In this document: piece after piece, positions 55,730 through 64,000 of the stretch
Layout of the letters: every line of letters starts with the position of its first letter
How positions within the stretch are numbered: the stretch's first letter is position 1
Source: Frankia sp. AiPa1
Lineage (GTDB): Bacteria > Actinomycetota > Actinomycetes > Frankiales > Frankiaceae
Length of the DNA: 64,000 nt
Assembly (NCBI RefSeq): GCF_023243075.1
Contig: NZ_JALKFZ020000002.1
Span: 1 to 64,000 of the forward strand
Reading direction: 5' to 3'
Program-made: the position numbers and the translations under genes
The notes under the pieces: model-generated
The model's input: the letters and a program-made list of their open reading frames with translations, nothing else
What the model was told of the DNA's origin: nothing
The model's database searches: none

Positions 55730-56526
55730 CGCCCGCGAACCTTCCCCTCGGGCGGCTGTCCCCCGGCCGACCGGGCCTGGGACTCGGGGAGGTCGGACCC
55801 GGGGACATCGCCGGAGGACGCTTCGCCCGACCGGGCCTCGGACGCCTGGCCCCCGGATGACCGGCCGGTGGGTGGCCCTTCCTCGGGGGGGCGGCCAGCA
55901 GGTGATCGGCCCTCACCGCCCACACCGGCCGGCGCCGCGGCAGCGGTGGCCTGGCCATAGCGGGTGCCGTCCAGGCCGACGCCGCGCAGCGACAGCACCA
56001 CCGCGAGGATCCCGCCGCAGACGATCGACGAGTCGGCGACGTTGAAGATCGGCCAGTGGTGCAGGTGGACAAAGTCGACGACGTGCCCGCGCAGCGGCCC
56101 GGGATCCCGGAAGATCCGGTCGGCGAGGTTGCCGACGGCCCCGCCAAGCAGGGCGCCGAGCACGACGGCCCAGCCCGCCGAGCGCAGTCGGCGGGCCGAG
56201 AAGACCACCACCGCGATCACCACGAGGGCGACCAGGCTCAGTACCACGGTGGCCCCTCCGGCCAGGCTGAACGCGGCGCCGGAGTTGCGGGTGAGCTCAA
56301 GATCGAGCACACCGGGAATCAGCGTGAACGGGCCGCGACCCGAAAGCCTCGCCACCGCCAGATGCTTGGTGACCACGTCGAGCCCGAGCAGCACGGCGGC
56401 GGTGGCCGCCAGGATGGCGACCGGACGCGGGGACGCACCAGCCGTCGCCGCGTGGCTCGGGTCGGCCGCCCCGCGGCCGGCGGGATCTTCGGACACGCTG
56501 CTCCCGATGGCTGTCGACTGCCCCAT
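55726..56526 (-). CDS. lspA: Lipoprotein signal peptidase II
   Basis: 266 aa. Four membrane helices and the aspartyl peptidase motifs are present: [26 protein letters not shown] with the first catalytic Asp, and [17 protein letters not shown] with the second. It removes signal peptides from prolipoproteins at the membrane. The last 70 residues form a Gly/Pro/Ser/Asp-rich tail beyond the usual enzyme length (160-200 aa), probably disordered and cytoplasmic. It is divergent from ileS, which starts 464 bases away. Confidence 0.96.
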   Translation of the reverse strand: MGQSTAIGSSVSEDPAGRGAADPSHAATAGASPRPVAILAATAAVLLGLDVVTKHLAVARLSGRGPFTLIPGVLDLELTRNSGAAFSLAGGATVVLSLVALVVIAVVVFSARRLRSAGWAVVLGALLGGAVGNLADRIFRDPGPLRGHVVDFVHLHHWPIFNVADSSIVCGGILAVVLSLRGVGLDGTRYGQATAAAAPAGVGGEGRSPAGRPPEEGPPTGRSSGGQASEARSGEASSGDVPGSDLPESQARSAGGQPPEGKVRGR

Positions 56527-56610
56527 CGGGTTCACTCTACGGCCCGCCCGATGACGTGCGTCCGCCCCACGCCCCACGGATCCGTCGGCCGGGTCGACTA
56601 GACTCGGCAG

Positions 56611-56905
56611 CGCGCGACACGGCGTCGACGGGGACGAGTAGCGGCGGGTGCAGCCCGAGCGAGCCGGGGTTGGTGGAAGCCCGGCGGCCAGCACGCCTGC
56701 GAAGATCACCCCCGAGCTGCCGGCAGAACGGGGCCCGCCCGGCGCGGCGCGTGGCAGCACGCCCGCGGCCCGCCGCAGGCCCCTAGTAGACCCGGTCGTC
56801 GCGCGCGTGAAACCAGAGAGGCCGTCCCAGGCCTCGCGGAACCCGCTGTGTGTGGGAACCCGGCGCTGGGGCGCGCAAGGAGGGTGGTACCGCGGTACCG
56901 CCGGT
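56611..56905 (+). promoter_or_regulatory. T-box riboswitch controlling ileS
   Basis: The T-box sequence AGGGTGGTACCGCGG at 56881-56895 is a near-perfect match to the tRNA acceptor-binding element, and an antisequestrator-type hairpin (ccggtctccc with the cggcg side) follows. A candidate specifier ATC (56705-56707, in gaagatcacc) fits isoleucine. TAGACT at 56599-56604 may be the -10. Uncharged tRNA-Ile should bind and switch on ileS, at translation in most actinobacteria. Both limits are approximate. Confidence 0.88.
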
Positions 56906-56989
56906 CTCCCACGTGGAGATCCGGCGGCGTCGTCCCTCCGTTGGCCACCGACGGAGCGACCACGACCGAGGAAGACCAGGTCCGCCACG

Positions 56990-59900
56990 ATGAACGACGC
57001 CCCACGCCGCCCGACCTACGCGCCGTTGCCCGCGCAGGTGGACCTGCCCGCCTTCGAACGCGAGACGCTGGCCCGCTGGCGGGACGCGAAGGTCTTCGAC
57101 CGTTCGCTTTCCGCCAGCACCGACCGGCCGCTGTGGATGTTCTACGAGGGCCCGCCGACCGCCAATGGCAAGCCCGGCGCCCACCACGTCGAGGCACGGG
57201 TCTTCAAGGACATCTTCCCCCGGTACCGGACCATGAAGGGCTACCACGTCCCCCGCCGTGCCGGCTGGGACTGCCACGGGCTGCCCGTCGAGCTCGCGGT
57301 CGAGAAGGAGCTCGGTTTCACCAGCAAGAACGACATCGAGGCGTACGGGATCGCCGAGTTCAACGCCCGCTGCCGCGAGTCGGTGCAGCGCCACGTCGAA
57401 GAGTTCGCCGCGATGACCGAGCGGATGGGCTACTGGGTCGACCTCGACACCGCCTACCGCACCATGGACACCAGCTACATCGAGAGCGTCTGGTGGTCTC
57501 TGCGGCAGATCTTCGACAAGGGCCTGCTGGTCGAGGACTTCCGCGTCACCCCCTACTGCCCACGGGACGAGACGCCGCTGTCCGACCACGAGGTCTCCCA
57601 GGGCTACGCCGACGTCGACGACCCCTCGGTCCACGTCCGATTCCCCCTGGTCGCAGACCCGCCCGGCGGCCCGCGGCTGGCCGAACGGGGCGCGGAGCTG
57701 CTGGTCTGGACGACCACGCCCTGGACACTCGTGTCGAACACAGCCGTCGCGGTGCATCCGGACGTCGAGTACGTACTCGTCCGCGCCGCCGGCGGCGAGC
57801 TGTTCGTCGTCGCCGAGCCGCTGGTCGCCGCCGCGGTCGGTGAGGACGCCCAGATCCTCGAACGGTTCCGCGGGTCCGCGCTCGCCGGTGCCCGCTACTC
57901 CCGGCCGTTCGACCTGCTTGACGCGGCGCTGTTCGCCACGGGAACAGGCGTGCCGCACAGTGTGGTCACCGCCGAGTACGTCACGACCACCGACGGCACC
58001 GGGCTCGTCCACCAGTCCCCGGCGTTCGGCGCCGAGGACCTCGCGGTCTGCCGCGCCGCCGGCCTGCCGGTGGTCAACCCCATCGGCACCGACGGGCGCT
58101 TCGTCACCGAGACACCGCTGGTCGGCGGCCTGTTCTTCAAGGCGGCCGACGCGCCGCTGACGGCGGACCTGCAGTCCCGCGGCCGGCTGTGGCGAGCACA
58201 GACGTACACGCACAGCTACCCGCACTGCTGGCGCTGCCACACCCCGCTGATCTACTACCCGCTGCCGTCCTGGTACATCCGCACGACCGCGATCCACGAG
58301 CGCCTGCTCGAGGAGAACGCGCGCACCGACTGGCACCCGGCACGCATCCGGGACGGCCGTTACGGGGAGTGGCTGCGCGGGAACGTCGACTGGGCGCTGT
58401 CCCGCAACCGCTACTGGGGCACGCCGCTGCCGATCTGGCGCTGTGAGAACGACCCGAGCCATCTGACCTGCGTCGGCTCGCTCGCCGAGCTCTCCGAGCT
58501 CGCCGGACGGGACCTGGCCGCGCTCGACCCGCACCGCCCGTTCGTGGACGAGATCACCGTGGCCTGCCGGTCCTGCGGGGCGACCGCCCGCCGGGTGCCC
58601 GAGGTGATCGACGTCTGGTACGACAGCGGCGCGATGCCGTTCGCCCAGTGGGGCGCGCCGCACCGAAACGCCGAGGAGTTCGCCCGGCACTACCCGGCGC
58701 AGTACATCTGCGAGGCGATCGACCAGACCCGCGGCTGGTTCTACACCATGATGGCCGTCGGCACGCTGGTGTTCGACCGCTCGTCCTACGAGACGGTGCT
58801 CTGCCTCGGCCTGCTGCTCGACGGCGAGGGCCGCAAGATGAGCAAGCACATCGGCAACGTCCTCAACCCGTTCGACCTGTTCGAGCAGCACGGCGCGGAC
58901 GCGGTGCGCTGGCTGATGCTCGCCGGCGGCTCCCCCTGGTCCGACCGTCGGGTGGGCCACGAGGCGATCGAGGACGTCGTGCGCCGGGTCCTGCTCACCT
59001 ACTGGAACACCGCCTCGTTCTTCGCGCTCTACGCGGGCGCCGCCGGCTGGCGCCCCGCCACGGCCGACGGCGATCCCACGCCCACGCCGGCGGCGCGGCG
59101 GCACGTGCTGGACCGGTGGGCGCTGTCCGAGCTCGCCGACACCGTCACCGAGGTGGACGAGGCGCTGGCCGCCTTCGACTCGCTGCGTGCCGGCCGCCGC
59201 ATCGCCCGGTTCGTCGACGACCTGTCCAACTGGTATGTCCGCCGTTCTCGTCGGCGGTTCTGGGCCGGCGACCCGGACGCCCTGGACACCCTGCACACCT
59301 GCCTGGACGCCCTCACCCGGGTGATGGCGCCGTTCACCCCGTTCCTCACCGACTGGCTGTGGGCGAGGCTGTTCGCGGACGTCACCCCAGCCGCTCCCGA
59401 CTCGGTGCACCTGGCCGCCTGGCCGGAGCTGCCCGCCGGGTTGCGCTCGCCGCGGCTGTCAGCGCAGATGGATCTGGTCCGCCGGATCGTCGAACTTGGC
59501 CGGGCGGCCCGGGCCTCCAGTGGGGTCCGCACCCGCCAGCCGCTGCCCCGCGCGGTCGTCGGCGCCGCGGCGTTCGACACCCTGACGCCCGAGCTGCGCG
59601 CCCAGATCGCCGAGGAACTCAACGTCACCACGGTGGAGGCGGCGACGTCCGACCTCGTCGACATCAGCGTGAAGCCCAACTTCCGCGCGCTCGGTCGCCG
59701 GTTCGGCAACCGGACCAAGGCCGTCGCCGCCGCCATCGCCGCCGCCGGGCCGGCGGTGGACGGCCGCCTGTCCGTCCTCGTGGACGGCGAGACCGTCGAG
59801 CTCTCCGGCGACGACCTGATCATCACCGAGACGCCGCGCCAGGGCTGGGCGGTCACCGCCGAGTCCGGCCTGTCCGTAGCTCTCGACCTGGAGATCACTC

Positions 59901-60259
59901 CCGAGCTGGCCCGCGCCGGGCTCGCCCGGGACGTCGTCCGTATCCTGCAGGATGCCCGCAAGGCCGCCGGCCTCGCGATCACCGACCGCGTGGTCGTCCA
60001 CTGGGCGGCGACCAGGGCCTCCACCGCGCTCGCCCTGCGCCACCACGCTCAGAGCGTCGCGGAGGAGGTTCTCGCCGTCACCTTCACCGAGGTCGACCCC
60101 GCCGACGTCGCCCCGGCACCGTCCCTCCAGCCGGCCCAGACGACGGAACCCACCGAGGGGGGCGAGCCGACCCGGCGGGCCGATCCGGCTCCCGGCACCA
60201 TCGGCGAGCTCGGCCTGACCTTCAGCCTGACCCGCGCCGACGCCGCGGCAGTCGGCTGA
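56990..60259 (+). CDS. ileS: Isoleucyl-tRNA synthetase
   Basis: 1089 aa from ATG 56990. PTANGKPGAHHVEARVFKD is the HIGH-type motif of the actinobacterial/eukaryote-like IleS2, and KMSKHIGN (Lys616 on) is the KMSKS motif. GWDCHGLPVE, WYDSGAMPFAQWGAP and the editing domain with TGTGVPHSVVTAEYV-like sequence (VTAEYVTTTDGTGLVHQSPAFG) are present. It charges tRNA-Ile. The T-box upstream fits its control. IleS2-type enzymes are often less sensitive to mupirocin; this is family knowledge. The stop lies 11 bases before the artefactual G/C tract, and the sequence up to it is normal. Confidence 0.98.
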   Translation: MNDAPRRPTYAPLPAQVDLPAFERETLARWRDAKVFDRSLSASTDRPLWMFYEGPPTANGKPGAHHVEARVFKDIFPRYRTMKGYHVPRRAGWDCHGLPVELAVEKELGFTSKNDIEAYGIAEFNARCRESVQRHVEEFAAMTERMGYWVDLDTAYRTMDTSYIESVWWSLRQIFDKGLLVEDFRVTPYCPRDETPLSDHEVSQGYADVDDPSVHVRFPLVADPPGGPRLAERGAELLVWTTTPWTLVSNTAVAVHPDVEYVLVRAAGGELFVVAEPLVAAAVGEDAQILERFRGSALAGARYSRPFDLLDAALFATGTGVPHSVVTAEYVTTTDGTGLVHQSPAFGAEDLAVCRAAGLPVVNPIGTDGRFVTETPLVGGLFFKAADAPLTADLQSRGRLWRAQTYTHSYPHCWRCHTPLIYYPLPSWYIRTTAIHERLLEENARTDWHPARIRDGRYGEWLRGNVDWALSRNRYWGTPLPIWRCENDPSHLTCVGSLAELSELAGRDLAALDPHRPFVDEITVACRSCGATARRVPEVIDVWYDSGAMPFAQWGAPHRNAEEFARHYPAQYICEAIDQTRGWFYTMMAVGTLVFDRSSYETVLCLGLLLDGEGRKMSKHIGNVLNPFDLFEQHGADAVRWLMLAGGSPWSDRRVGHEAIEDVVRRVLLTYWNTASFFALYAGAAGWRPATADGDPTPTPAARRHVLDRWALSELADTVTEVDEALAAFDSLRAGRRIARFVDDLSNWYVRRSRRRFWAGDPDALDTLHTCLDALTRVMAPFTPFLTDWLWARLFADVTPAAPDSVHLAAWPELPAGLRSPRLSAQMDLVRRIVELGRAARASSGVRTRQPLPRAVVGAAAFDTLTPELRAQIAEELNVTTVEAATSDLVDISVKPNFRALGRRFGNRTKAVAAAIAAAGPAVDGRLSVLVDGETVELSGDDLIITETPRQGWAVTAESGLSVALDLEITPELARAGLARDVVRILQDARKAAGLAITDRVVVHWAATRASTALALRHHAQSVAEEVLAVTFTEVDPADVAPAPSLQPAQTTEPTEGGEPTRRADPAPGTIGELGLTFSLTRADAAAVG

Positions 60260-60270
60260 CACCCACCCCT

Positions 60271-60466
<196 letters not shown>

Positions 60467-60709
60467 AGGGCGGGACCGCGAGCCGGAAGTCCGCCGCGGC
60501 TCCGGATCCACCGCCCGCGTCACGCGGCATGCACCCCGACCGCTGGCGCGTAGAGCCGCTTTGTCGAATTCCGCCTGGATGGCGTCACTAGGAGGCTCAC
60601 GGGTGCGAGGCTGGCGGACTGCGCGGAAGCAGGCTCGAGGCCGACGTCTCGGGCATACGCCGGCCAGGTAGACCCCGAGCAGGCTTGGACGGTCAGGAGG
60701 TTCGGACGG
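60467..60709. other. Intergenic sequence after the artefact tract
   Basis: About 240 bases of normal-looking sequence between the C tract and the small membrane protein gene, with no gene seen. A direct repeat ggacggtcaggaggt occurs at 60688-60718. Confidence 0.45.
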
Positions 60710-60868
60710 TCAGGAGGTGGGGAGGCGACGCAGGACGCCGACGGGCAGGAGGGCCGCGGCGACCAGCACGACGATCAGGGAGGCGTAGACGAAGCCGCTA
60801 CCGGCGACGATACCGAGCACGGCGAGGATCACGCCCACCGCGAGCAACGCGCCACAGAGCGTCAACAC
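60710..60868 (-). CDS. Small two-helix membrane protein
   Basis: 52 aa from GTG 60868, eight bases after GAGGGAG. Two hydrophobic segments, LCGALLAVGVILAVLGIVAG and FVYASLIVVLVAAALLPVG, fill almost the whole protein, which ends in a basic RRLPTS. It follows divIVA on the same strand by 34 bases. Similar tiny membrane proteins occur after divIVA in other actinobacteria; no function is known. Confidence 0.65.
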   Translation of the reverse strand: MLTLCGALLAVGVILAVLGIVAGSGFVYASLIVVLVAAALLPVGVLRRLPTS

Positions 60869-60902
60869 GCGGTGTTCTCCCTCGCTCAGAACGGTCGGTC
60901 GG

Positions 60903-61883
60903 TCAGTACTCCTGCATGCCGGGGGCGTCGCGGCGGGCAGGGTCGACGTCAGGGCGGCCATGGCCGTTGTCCCGGGCCATCGCGCCGGCGGGCAGTGGCG
61001 GGCCGGGGGGGAAGGTCGGCTGGTGGGCCGGGCCGCCCTGCGGCATGCCACCGGGGCCGGGGCCCATGCCGACAGCGGTGGACTGCGGGGCGGGAGCGCC
61101 AGGGTTCAGACCGGGTCGGGGCGGGCCGCCGGCACCGACGGCCGGCTGGGTCGGCATGCCGTCGAGGTCACGCAGCTGCATCTCCAGGTAGGCCCGCAGG
61201 CGGGTGCGGTACTCGCGTTCGAAGGCGCGCAGCTGCTCGACCTGACCCTCTAGGCGGCGCTTGTCCTCCTCCAGGCCGCCGAGCTGCTCGGCGACGTGGG
61301 CGCGGGCCTCACCGATGATGCGGTCCGCGTCGGCGCGGGCCTCGCGGCGGGCACGCTCGGACTCGGCGCGGGCCTCCCGCAGCGCCTCGTCGGCGGTGCG
61401 CTGGGCGAGGACGAGCGTGCGGGCGACGCGCTGCTCGATCTCCGCCTCGCCGGCCTGACCGGGGCCGGTGCGGGCAACGGCGGCACCTTGGCCGACCGAG
61501 GGGATGACCGTGGTCGGGGCACCACCCTGCTGCTGGGGCTGGGGCTGCTGGGGACCACCGGGCGGGGGGGCCGCGGCGCGCTCGCGGGCGGCCTGCGCGG
61601 CCTGTGCCTGCAGCTGGGCGATCTGGCGGCGGGCCTCGTCGACCTGGCGACGCAGGCCCTGGTTCTCCTCCAGGATCTGGGCGGGCACGCCAGGACCGCC
61701 GCCGCCGCCGGAACGGCGGGCCTCGTCGAGCTGGCGACGCAGGTCGCTGTTCTCGTCGAGCAGCCGGGTCAGCTCCGCTTCGACCTCGTCGAGGAAGGTA
61801 TCGACCTCATCCTCGTTGTAGCCGGTGCGGAACCGCGTCGGACTGAAGACCTTGTTCTGTACGTCCTGCGGTGTCAGAGCCAC
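60903..61883 (-). CDS. divIVA: Cell-pole/division protein DivIVA (Wag31)
   Basis: 326 aa from GTG 61883, directly after GAGGAGG. VALTPQDVQNKVFSPTRF and GYNEDEVDTFLDEVEAELTRL are the membrane-binding DivIVA N-terminus. A long coiled coil follows in two parts (to about residue 105, and 165-265), split by a Pro/Gln/Gly-rich linker (QQPQPQQQGG). The C-terminal 60 residues are Gly/Pro-rich. It marks the cell poles and organises apical growth, as in Streptomyces and mycobacteria. The sepF-yggT pair lies upstream. Confidence 0.97.
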   Translation of the reverse strand: MALTPQDVQNKVFSPTRFRTGYNEDEVDTFLDEVEAELTRLLDENSDLRRQLDEARRSGGGGGPGVPAQILEENQGLRRQVDEARRQIAQLQAQAAQAARERAAAPPPGGPQQPQPQQQGGAPTTVIPSVGQGAAVARTGPGQAGEAEIEQRVARTLVLAQRTADEALREARAESERARREARADADRIIGEARAHVAEQLGGLEEDKRRLEGQVEQLRAFEREYRTRLRAYLEMQLRDLDGMPTQPAVGAGGPPRPGLNPGAPAPQSTAVGMGPGPGGMPQGGPAHQPTFPPGPPLPAGAMARDNGHGRPDVDPARRDAPGMQEY

Positions 61884-61976
61884 GTCGCCTCCTCGTGCGG
61901 CATCGCCGCTCCCCGAAGAGAGGGCGGTCTGCGGGCAGTCTGCCGCGCCCGCGTTCGCGGTGTGCACACAACCCCG

Positions 61977-62333
61977 TCACAGCCTCTGGGCGTAGCTTCG
62001 CAGAACGAAGATCACCAGGAAGAGCACCAGATATCCGAGGTCAAGCTGGACACTACCCACCCTCAACGGGGGCAGGATACGCCGGATGAACCGTAACGGG
62101 GGGTCAGTCACCGTGTACACGGACTCGAAGATCAACAACAGTGGCCCGGTCGGACGGAACGAGCGGTTGAGTACCACTACCAGGTCCGTGATCCATCTGG
62201 CGATCAGAAACAGAAGGTAGACCAGCAGCAGCCACGAGAGCAGCTGTCCTAGCGTGCTGATGGTGCCCTCTCCTGAAGACCGAGGGGACGCGACCGGCTC
62301 GCGAACCCCGTCATGACTGGTTGTAGAACCCAC
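61977..62333 (-). CDS. yggT: YggT-family membrane protein
   Basis: 118 aa from GTG 62333, which overlaps the sepF stop by 23 bases. The conserved part starts only at about residue 26 ([23 protein letters not shown]) after a GGAGAGG site, with an ATC codon where a start would be ideal, so the true start is unclear. A second helix and [17 protein letters not shown], the YggT signature, follow, then [16 protein letters not shown]. The family sits in this cell-division neighbourhood in many bacteria; function unknown. Confidence 0.9.
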   Translation of the reverse strand: MGSTTSHDGVREPVASPRSSGEGTISTLGQLLSWLLLVYLLFLIARWITDLVVVLNRSFRPTGPLLLIFESVYTVTDPPLRFIRRILPPLRVGSVQLDLGYLVLFLVIFVLRSYAQRL

Positions 62334-62871
62334 CCTCGCGGATGCGTCGCTTGTCCGTCTCGGTGACCTCGACGTTGTACGGCGAGAGAAGGAAGACCTT
62401 GTTGGTCACCTTCTCGAGGTCACCACGCAACCCGAAGATCAACCCTGCGGCGAAGTCGACCAGCCGTTTGGCATCGACATCGTCCATGTCGGTGAGGTTC
62501 ATGATGACGGGGGTGCCGTCTCTGAACTCCTCACCGATCTGGCGAGCCTCATTGTAGCTACGTGGCTGGAGCGTCGTGATCCGGTAGGGGTGGGGCTCCT
62601 CAACGGGGGCCACCCGGCGCACCGGCACCGGGCCGGCCGGGCGCAGCGGCTCGACCGGTGGACGTCGCGGCATGGCGACTGGCTCCTCCCGTGCGTCGAT
62701 CCGACGGACCGAACGATCCATCGGAACCGGATCATGCACCATGCGCCGGTCGTCGTGACGGCGATCATCATGATCGACCGCACGACCGTCGTCGTCATAG
62801 TCGTCATCGAGATAGTCGTCGTCCTCCTCGGCCAGACCGAGGTAGACCATCGCCCTGCGCCCGAGCCCCAT
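62311..62871 (-). CDS. sepF: Cell division protein SepF
   Basis: 186 aa from ATG 62871; the ATG seven codons later ([10 protein letters not shown]) is also possible. It starts with a short amphipathic membrane-binding helix, then an Asp/Arg-rich linker ([12 protein letters not shown]-like, read in parts). The globular domain has [44 protein letters not shown] and [10 protein letters not shown]. SepF tethers FtsZ to the membrane and is the main such anchor in actinobacteria. It lies between yggS and yggT. Confidence 0.97.
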   Translation of the reverse strand: MGLGRRAMVYLGLAEEDDDYLDDDYDDDGRAVDHDDRRHDDRRMVHDPVPMDRSVRRIDAREEPVAMPRRPPVEPLRPAGPVPVRRVAPVEEPHPYRITTLQPRSYNEARQIGEEFRDGTPVIMNLTDMDDVDAKRLVDFAAGLIFGLRGDLEKVTNKVFLLSPYNVEVTETDKRRIREGGFYNQS

Positions 62872-62881
62872 GGGCGCGACT

Positions 62882-63754
62882 CTAAGGGACACCAGGCCGT
62901 TCACCGAACAAAGCGGTCCCGATCCGTAGGTGTGTCGCGCCCTCGGCAATCGCCGATTCAAGATCGGCTGACATGCCGGCGCTGACGACTGTGGCTCCAG
63001 GGTGGTCTGCGACCAGGCGTTCCGCGACCGTCCGCAGACGGGCGAACGCGCCACGTGGCGGCTCGCCACGTGGCGCAACCGCCATCACGCCCCGCAGTAT
63101 CAGTCCGGGAGCCTTCGCGACGAGATCGGCAAGCTCGCCCAGACCGCCTGGATCGATGCCGCCCCGGCCCGAAGCGGCAACCCCACCCGGATCCGCCCCA
63201 CCGGACGCCCTCGAACGATCCAACGAGACCTGGAGGCAGACCGACAGCGGCCTGCCTCGTTCGACCGCGAGCCGGGACAGCACACCGACGAGGCCCGGCC
63301 GGTCCACCGACTGCACCCAGTCCGCCCAACGCAGAACGGAACGCGCCTTGTTGCGCTGAAGTTGACCGACGAAGTGCCACACCGGTCCGCCGTCGGCCCC
63401 GGCAACCTCCGCGAGCCCGGCCACGGCCGGGCCGGCGCCGTCGACCGCCTCGAACCCGCCTCTCGACCCCACGACGGGCTCCCCATCGGGCGAACACAGG
63501 GCACCCAGGAGCCGGTCCGTGACGAGACTCACCTTCGGTCCGGCCTCCTGCTCCCGGTTCTCGGCGAAATGCCGGAGTCCGAGGGTGTGCAGGATCACGG
63601 CGTCCTCCGCCGGATAGGTCTTGCTCACCGCGATGAGGGTCAGCTCCGACGGGCCACGCCCGGCAGCCCGGGCGGCGGCGGCGATGCGCTCACGTACGTC
63701 CGCGAGATGGCTGGCGAGATCCGCTCGGCGCCGCTCGTCAGCCACGCCCCTCAC
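62882..63754 (-). CDS. yggS: Pyridoxal phosphate homeostasis protein (YggS/PROSC)
   Basis: 290 aa from GTG 63754, which overlaps the upstream stop as [20 protein letters not shown] carries the PLP-binding Lys. [36 protein letters not shown] and [27 protein letters not shown] complete the TIM-barrel family motifs. It contains a 40-residue Gly/Ala insert (near [18 protein letters not shown]), longer than usual. It balances free PLP in the cytoplasm. Confidence 0.95.
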   Translation of the reverse strand: MRGVADERRRADLASHLADVRERIAAAARAAGRGPSELTLIAVSKTYPAEDAVILHTLGLRHFAENREQEAGPKVSLVTDRLLGALCSPDGEPVVGSRGGFEAVDGAGPAVAGLAEVAGADGGPVWHFVGQLQRNKARSVLRWADWVQSVDRPGLVGVLSRLAVERGRPLSVCLQVSLDRSRASGGADPGGVAASGRGGIDPGGLGELADLVAKAPGLILRGVMAVAPRGEPPRGAFARLRTVAERLVADHPGATVVSAGMSADLESAIAEGATHLRIGTALFGERPGVP

Positions 63755-64000
63755 GGTAGCCCATCCGTGACGGATTGTCCCATATCGTGATCCAAGCGGC
63801 CAGCATGCTCGGGCTGGTCGCCGCGATCATGATGATCACCGCGGTTGCCGGGGTCGGACGCGGCGGCGACCGGGGCAAGCCAGGCGAGCCCGGCGAAGCG
63901 GCCGGTCCGCCCGTCGCGACGGTACGAGTACAGGTCCGGGTCCTCGGCCGGACAGCGACCGGACACGGCGATGTTTGTCACACCCATCGTCGTGAGCTGG
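63751..64000 (-). CDS. pgeF: Peptidoglycan editing factor PgeF/YfiH (laccase-domain), 3' part
   Basis: Only the last 82 codons are in the window; the gene runs in from beyond 64000. TTMGVTNIAVSGRCPAEDPD and LYSYRRDGRTGRFAGLAWL match the end of the YfiH/PgeF/LACC1 family, where the Ser-Tyr-Arg-Arg-Asp stretch is conserved. A 40-residue tail (RGDHHDRGDQPEHAG) is extra. Members are purine nucleoside-cleaving enzymes or editors of peptidoglycan. The position next to yggS and sepF, after ftsZ, is usual. Confidence 0.88.
   Translation of the reverse strand, partial: QLTTMGVTNIAVSGRCPAEDPDLYSYRRDGRTGRFAGLAWLAPVAAASDPGNRGDHHDRGDQPEHAGRLDHDMGQSVTDGLP

Noticed and set aside
56783-59410. 875-codon minus-strand frame opposite ileS
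   Set aside because: Shadow of ileS, which has all synthetase motifs on the plus strand.

Overview
The window is about 64 kb of very GC-rich DNA from an actinobacterium. The conserved gene order points there: pgeF-yggS-sepF-yggT-divIVA next to lspA-rluD and a T-box-controlled ileS, and parA-scpA-scpB-rluB-tyrA-cmk-plsC-der as one cluster. The RNase H/phosphatase fusion, the zinc-ribbon protein and the Nif3 protein sit together as in mycobacteria. Base composition, long low-complexity Ala/Gly/Pro tails and the mix of accessory genes fit Frankia or a close relative; the genus is an inference, not something the sequence proves. Two homopolymer tracts (1-118 and 60271-60466) look like base-calling or assembly artefacts and not biology.

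Layout. 1-2.7 kb: a secreted Asp/Lys-rich protein with a C-terminal LPIAG sorting-like tail, divergent from a class F-type sortase that has Leu where the catalytic Arg is expected. 2.9-12.7 kb, all minus strand: the chromosome partition/condensin, pseudouridine synthase, cytidylate kinase and Der GTPase cluster, read parA to der, with many 4-base start/stop overlaps. 13.4-19.9 kb: an MBL-fold hydrolase, a small stress membrane protein, a large receptor-type Ser/Thr kinase and small membrane or hypothetical proteins. 19.96-20.38 kb: RNase P RNA. 20.5-33.5 kb: a complete type I-C CRISPR-Cas locus. cas3-cas5c-cas8c-cas7c-cas4-cas1-cas2 runs on the plus strand and is flanked by two arrays (35 and 22 repeats plus a remnant) that point away from it. 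Their leaders carry shared blocks at identical distances from the first repeat. 33.6-39.6 kb: an accessory stretch with a DUF35-thiolase fusion, an epoxide-hydrolase-like protein, a truncated TetR-type protein, a Tat-signal TPR-like protein and a probable caspase-fold effector with a small partner gene. 39.7-41.6 kb: a DUF4097 protein and a ribbon-helix-helix regulator with three TGGCGCCA palindromes over its start. 42-45 kb: RNase H/phosphatase, zinc ribbon, Nif3. 45.8-48.1 kb: a metzincin-like protease joined to propeller-like repeats. 49-55.7 kb: LON-domain protein, ABC exporter, membrane proteins, RluD. 55.7-64 kb: lspA, T-box and ileS, then the divIVA-sepF cell-division cluster, cut by the window end inside pgeF.

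How it works together. The housekeeping blocks serve chromosome segregation, ribosome and rRNA maturation, lipid synthesis and polar growth/division. The CRISPR locus has all adaptation, crRNA-processing, Cascade and nuclease-helicase components. Its 37-nt repeats fold into a 9-bp stem followed by exactly the 11-nt handle expected for Cas5c processing, so it is probably functional. The most unusual items outside the housekeeping set are a 76-bp palindromic element present twice, 39 kb apart and in opposite orientation; the caspase-like effector and partner; the RHH operator cluster; the mirrored CRISPR leaders; and the sortase/substrate pair that deviates from consensus on both sides.
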